Program-made: the position numbers and the translations under genes | In this document: piece after piece, positions 60,610-64,000 of the stretch | Position numbering within the stretch: the stretch's first letter is position 1 | Layout: every line of letters begins with the position of its first letter | The notes under the pieces: model-generated | What the model saw: the letters and a program-made list of their open reading frames with translations, nothing else | Told to the model about the DNA's origin: nothing | The model's database searches: none | Assembly: GCA_902762615.1 (NCBI GenBank) | Contig: CACWOX010000007.1 | Span: forward strand, 1-64,000 | DNA from: an uncultured Ruminococcus sp. | Lineage (GTDB): Bacteria > Bacillota > Clostridia > Oscillospirales > Acutalibacteraceae | Length of the DNA: 64,000 nt | Reading direction: 5' to 3'

Positions 60610-61191
60610 TCAGTTGAGCGGAACTACACTGGAAAGATCAACCTCTGCTTCTACCTTGCGACCGAACATATCCAGAGTAATGGTGACGGTCTTTGCCTCA
60701 TGGTCGATGGAATTGACTACGCCCTTATGACCCGACATCGAGCCGTCGACGACCTTAACTTCCTCGCCCACTTCAAAGGCAAATCTTTCGGATTTGATCT
60801 CTACGCCCCATTTAGCCGCTTCCTCATCCGTGAGAGGCACCGGCTTTGAATCGGGCACGAGCTTTGAATCATGACCTACAAAGCCTGTGCATCCGCGCGT
60901 GTTGCGGACGATAAACCATGTTTCGTTGGTCATTACCATTTTTACAAGCACATAGCCCGGGAAGAGCTTATGCTCCACCTCGCGCTCCACCTGCTGCTCC
61001 ACTCCGTCCTTTTTGACCGTAACGGTCTCGGTAACGGTTTCAGTGGGAATCTTAACATCCAAGATCATGTCCTGAAGCTTGCGGTTTTCCACTATTGTCA
61101 TAAGGTCGGAAGCGACCTTGTTTTCATAGCCTGCATAGGTATGAATGACATACCAATGAGCGGAACCCGAAACGCCTGTTGTATCTGCCAT
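60610..61191 (-). CDS. nusG: Transcription antitermination factor NusG
   Basis: NusG binds RNA polymerase at its N-terminal domain and links it to Rho or ribosomes through the KOW domain. The 193-aa protein shows WYVIHTYAGYENKVASDL, a LFPGYVLVKM motif, TGFVGHDSKLVP, and the C-terminal KOW stretch GEEVKVVDGSMSGHKGVVNSID. Residues 45-75 contain the longer Firmicutes-type insertion. It lies between secE and rplK as in most bacteria. Confidence 0.98.
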   Translation of the reverse strand: MADTTGVSGSAHWYVIHTYAGYENKVASDLMTIVENRKLQDMILDVKIPTETVTETVTVKKDGVEQQVEREVEHKLFPGYVLVKMVMTNETWFIVRNTRGCTGFVGHDSKLVPDSKPVPLTDEEAAKWGVEIKSERFAFEVGEEVKVVDGSMSGHKGVVNSIDHEAKTVTITLDMFGRKVEAEVDLSSVVPLN

Positions 61192-61260
61192 CTTGTTTTC
61201 ACTCCCATCATGCGGCAGCCATAAGGCTTTGCCTGTATGTTCGTTTGTGCTGAATCGTCA

Positions 61261-61635
61261 TCACTCAGCGGAATCGCTCGGAGTCACAATAAGATCCGAA
61301 CCGGTAACGATTTCGTCGTCAGCCTCGTCGGAAGCGGACCACTCAGGAATCTTTTTAAGACCTAAATCTCTCACCTGACTGAGTCCGAAATCCAGAACCC
61401 AGATAAATACGCCTACCACAGCGATGGCTGCAAGAGTAATGGCAGCGTTCTTGGTGGTATCCTTGGCGCTGGGCCATGAAATCTTCTTTATCTCGCTCTT
61501 ATACTCGCGGATAAATTTGCCTACCGACTTGATCGGACTTGCCTTCTTCTTGGACGAATCCTTCTTGGAAGAGACTTTTTTGCCTGTGTCCTTAGCGATT
61601 TTCTTGTCGTCCTTTTTGGTTGACTTGTCGCTCAT
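61261..61635 (-). CDS. secE: Preprotein translocase subunit SecE
   Basis: SecE braces the SecY channel. The start at 61635 (MSDKSTKKDDKK, GGGAGGACGG upstream) gives 124 residues: a long Lys-rich N-terminus, the conserved FIREYKSEIKKISWPSAKDTTKN amphipathic stretch, one membrane helix (AAITLAAIAVVGVFIWVLDFGLSQV) and an acidic tail longer than usual. It sits between rpmG and nusG. Confidence 0.95.
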   Translation of the reverse strand: MSDKSTKKDDKKIAKDTGKKVSSKKDSSKKKASPIKSVGKFIREYKSEIKKISWPSAKDTTKNAAITLAAIAVVGVFIWVLDFGLSQVRDLGLKKIPEWSASDEADDEIVTGSDLIVTPSDSAE

Positions 61636-61652
61636 AGATAATCCGTCCTCCC

Positions 61653-61802
61653 TTACTTGCTTTCCTTGTGCGAAGTATGCTTCTTGCAGAATCTGCAATA
61701 CTTCTTCATCTCAAGTCTGTCAGGGTCATTCTTCTTGTTCTTGACAGTGTTGTAGTTTCTCTGCTTGCATTCTGTGCATGCCAATGTGACCTTAACTCTC
61801 AT
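61653..61802 (-). CDS. rpmG: 50S ribosomal protein L33
   Basis: This 49-aa protein is of the zinc-binding type: C-x2-C in [11 protein letters not shown] and C-x2-C in [10 protein letters not shown]. The start at 61802 has GGGAGGTG upstream. It is the first gene of the rpmG-secE-nusG-rplK-rplA transcript, 17 bp before secE. Confidence 0.97.
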   Translation of the reverse strand: MRVKVTLACTECKQRNYNTVKNKKNDPDRLEMKKYCRFCKKHTSHKESK

Positions 61803-61954
61803 GTCGGCACCTCCCGTAACGGAATAATTTACCGCAGGCTCACCCTGCTTCTGCATAAACAAAGCGTTTCCGCGGCATTTCAGCCTCCCTCGATACCCGA
61901 AGGTATGCAATAAACGGACGCATAAAAAAAACACGCCCAGTGCGAGGTAAATTT

Positions 61955-61983
61955 AATATACCATGCTTTTTACGGAAAGTCAA
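61955..61983 (-). promoter_or_regulatory. Promoter of the rpmG-secE-nusG-rplKA operon
   Basis: On the minus strand TTGACT (61983-61978), 17 bases, TATATT (61960-61955). The leader of about 145 nt is long and contains no obvious gene. Confidence 0.83.
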
Positions 61984-62098
61984 GTGTTTTTTAAGATTTT
62001 TTTATCCTTGCGCTGCCGTTACAATTACAATATAATGTCTGTTTGCTATTAATTTTGTTGATATATTTACCCTTTATCTTTCCGGCATCAATCAAAAA

Positions 62099-62130
62099 GG
62101 GCGTTTCCTGTAGAATCGCAGGCAACGCCC
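62099..62130 (-). terminator. Terminator of the phosphodiester glycosidase gene
   Basis: Minus-strand arms GGGCGTTGCCTG and CAGGAAACGCCC (one mismatch) are followed by TTTTTGATT, 25 bp after the stop. Confidence 0.85.
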
Positions 62131-62154
62131 AAAAATGAAACGGTATGAAATATG

Positions 62155-63237
62155 TCACTTGTTTTCAATAGCTGTGGCAAAATAGATGATGTCGCTCTGA
62201 GGCTTTTCGGGCCCCCATCCGACTCTGTTTTTCAAACGATTTCCGATGATCATGGTGCCGGAACGACCGCCGTCGAGATTGTAGGCAATTCTGACATTTT
62301 TGGCTGCGACCTCGTGCGCGAAGGTCTGCAGCGAAACGCCTACGCTGTCGCGGTTCCTGCCCTCCGCCAGAATGACCAGGTAGTGAAGATCATCGTCAAA
62401 CTGACAGATCGCGGTGCGCGGTTCATTGGTGATCGGTTCCCAGTCCTTCTTGGTGATCTTCAATTCCTGACCGTCATGCACAAGCTCCGGACCGAACGAA
62501 ACGGCGTTGACAATATCATACTGCTCGAGAATGCCGCTGGACTTCATCTTGCGATCCTCGACAATGTGGAAATTACCGTCAGAATCAATCAGCAGCACGT
62601 CCAGCCCGAAGGGTCTGTCTCGGAGAAGCTCTCTTCTGTGTATCAGAATTCCACCCCAGCGGACGTTGTAGAATCCTCCGTTCACGGCACAGACGGCATT
62701 GACGTCGGCGGAAATTTCAGAGGGGAGCTTGCGTATCTTTCCCACCTTGGCATATTTGTTTTCCGCCAGAGCGAGACGAATCTGCGAAGGATGCTTGATT
62801 CTGACCTCCATGTAATGAAACCACGATTTGTATTTTCTTTCCTTATAATAATGTACTTCTATCGTCTCATCGGTGTAATTTTCAAAATTCTTATCATAAT
62901 TATCCGGATTGGGCTTGGGTGCGACATATTCATCCAATTCAACGACATAAACTGGATCGCGGCTCTTTATTTCCTGAGCAGAAGCCTCGTATGCATCATC
63001 ACAGACGTTCTTTAAATCACTCAGAACACTGAACTCTTTCGGCTTATCAAAAAGAGCGCTCAGCACCAGATTGAAAACGTCCATTCTGACAAGCGCGGTG
63101 AGAACAAACACGATAAAAAGCACGCCTATGGCTATGTTAAGCAGCTGGTTAAATCCAATTTTTTTCTTTTTGACGGTTACGCCTTCATTGCGTATTTTAG
63201 ATATGGCTTTACCGATTTGTGTTAGCTTTTCTGACAT
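62155..63237 (-). CDS. Membrane-anchored phosphodiester glycosidase-family protein
   Basis: The 360-aa protein has a basic N-terminus, one membrane helix (LLNIAIGVLFIVFVLTALV, about 31-49) and an outer domain of the phosphodiester glycosidase family (PF09992, related to the lysosomal uncovering enzyme). Motifs VNAVCAVNGGFYNVRWGGILI, RTAICQFDDDLHYLVILAEGRN and AYNLDGGRSGTMIIGNRLKNRV are visible, the NGGFY and NLDGGxS segments being the family core. It probably trims phosphodiester-linked sugars on the cell surface; the substrate is unknown. GGAGGATAATGCGGTAAT precedes the ATG. Confidence 0.9.
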   Translation of the reverse strand: MSEKLTQIGKAISKIRNEGVTVKKKKIGFNQLLNIAIGVLFIVFVLTALVRMDVFNLVLSALFDKPKEFSVLSDLKNVCDDAYEASAQEIKSRDPVYVVELDEYVAPKPNPDNYDKNFENYTDETIEVHYYKERKYKSWFHYMEVRIKHPSQIRLALAENKYAKVGKIRKLPSEISADVNAVCAVNGGFYNVRWGGILIHRRELLRDRPFGLDVLLIDSDGNFHIVEDRKMKSSGILEQYDIVNAVSFGPELVHDGQELKITKKDWEPITNEPRTAICQFDDDLHYLVILAEGRNRDSVGVSLQTFAHEVAAKNVRIAYNLDGGRSGTMIIGNRLKNRVGWGPEKPQSDIIYFATAIENK

Positions 63238-63477
63238 ATTACCGCATTATCCTCCGTCCGCTGTTTTTTATCGTGAAACAAATTACATTTTATTATAATA
63301 CTTACAGCAAAATTTTGCAACATGAATTTTCTGTTTTTACACTATCAATAAAAAATACAGATCATCATGGATTATTTTTGAAAAAGCAAAATTGCAATAA
63401 GTAACCAAAAAAATGGGATTATTTATATTTAAAACAGAAAAAATGCAATTCATCAGCCATTAAATAATATCTCGTTG

Positions 63478-63506
63478 TTGAAATAACCGAATGTCTGAGC
63501 TATAAT
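63478..63506 (+). promoter_or_regulatory. Promoter of the oadG-like gene
   Basis: TTGAAA (63478-63483), 17 bases, TATAAT (63501-63506). The leader carries a hairpin ATTGGGA/TCCCAAT (63525-63531, 63549-63555). The stretch 63238-63477 is AT-rich without a gene. Confidence 0.8.
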
Positions 63507-63592
63507 ATTGTATAAGTATTGCATATTGGGAAGAATCGGCTTTTTTCCTCCCAATCGCAAAAATCAATTCATGTTGGGAGAGATATTTTCCT

Positions 63593-64000
63593 ATGTTGAC
63601 ATCGTTATTGACGACAGGTATTTCGTCTGCCGTCGGCACAGAATTATTCGACAGCAAGGGTATGCTCATGGCGGTCGTCACCTGCGCAGGCATCCTGATT
63701 GTTTTTGTAGTTCTGATTCTGCTGATCTTCATTTTCTACGCGTACGGCGGAATTTTCAGAGCCGTCACAGCTTCAAAGGAAAAGAAGGCAGCTGAGAAAA
63801 AGGCAGCCGAAGAAGCTACAAAGGCAAAACCGGCTTCGCCTGAGGTCACTGCCGTCACGCAGCCCGCCGCGGTTGACGACGGTTCCATTCCGGGCGAGAT
63901 CATCGCAGTGATCGCTGCCGCCGTCGCAGCCATGGGCGACGGCAAAAAATACGCGGTTAAAAAGGTCTCCCGCGCACAGCGTCCGACCGGAAGCCGCAGC
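63593..64000 (+). CDS. OadG-type decarboxylase gamma/delta subunit (cut by window end)
   Basis: Reading from the ATG at 63593 (GGGAGAG upstream) gives 136 residues without a stop before the window ends. One membrane helix (MLMAVVTCAGILIVFVVLILLIFIFYAYG) is followed by an Ala/Lys-rich charged linker (KKAAEKKAAEEATKAKPASP) and a C-terminal helix IPGEIIAVIAAAVAAMGDGKKYAVKKVSRAQRP. This is the pattern of the small subunit of sodium-pumping biotin decarboxylases (oxaloacetate or methylmalonyl-CoA decarboxylase). Biotin-carrier and beta-subunit genes are expected to the right of the window. Confidence 0.8.
   Translation, partial: MLTSLLTTGISSAVGTELFDSKGMLMAVVTCAGILIVFVVLILLIFIFYAYGGIFRAVTASKEKKAAEKKAAEEATKAKPASPEVTAVTQPAAVDDGSIPGEIIAVIAAAVAAMGDGKKYAVKKVSRAQRPTGSRS

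Overview
The window reads as a chromosome segment of a Clostridia-class Firmicute, most likely an Oscillospiraceae/Ruminococcus relative. The case rests on strong Gram-positive ribosome-binding sites, many TTGACA-17-TATAAT promoters, a tyrosine T-box leader, a VTC/DUF4956/Cthe_2159 cluster, abundant lipoproteins and an OadG-type subunit. The family placement is inference; no rRNA or tRNA gene was found.

Layout. Positions 1-~5450 hold the tnsA-tnsB-tnsC-tniQ operon of a Tn7-like transposon (minus strand), whose far end lies left of the window. Positions 5461-18355 are a separate 12.9-kb integrative island at the 3' end of guaA. It is bounded by a 12-bp direct repeat formed from the last codons of guaA. 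The island carries a tyrosine integrase, an excisionase, a divergent XRE regulator with operator half-sites, a RepA-like ATPase next to two iteron-like modules, MobC-like proteins, a deleted relaxase, a TnpV protein, and accessory genes: an MmeI-like restriction-modification enzyme, a PHP/Schlafen-type protein with an HsdS-like tail, and an AAA-ATPase/PD-(D/E)XK protein. A minus-strand terminator at 5361-5398 may be guaA's original one, displaced by the island.

From 18.3 kb the segment is core chromosome. It holds guaA; two paralogous lipoproteins; tyrS under T-box control with a YunG-like partner; lysA; a large lipoprotein; a VTC-DUF4956-Cthe_2159 cluster; a secreted Ig-repeat protein; putP with a structured leader; lepA and a GT2-GtrA glycosyltransferase; a long minus-strand run from a phosphohexomutase through two M16-type peptidases, lgt and a membrane protein to folD; a 3D-domain cell-wall protein; two more paralogous lipoproteins; an ACT-hom-thrB-lysC threonine pathway cluster; a MATE transporter; a TM2 protein; rpmG-secE-nusG-rplK-rplA; a phosphodiester glycosidase; and the start of an oadG-like gene cut by the window end.

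The least ordinary parts are the stacking of two mobile elements at guaA, the PHP-AlbA-TRD fusion beside an MmeI-like enzyme, two unexplained repeat arrays in the island, and a minimal TnsA that seems to lack catalytic residues.
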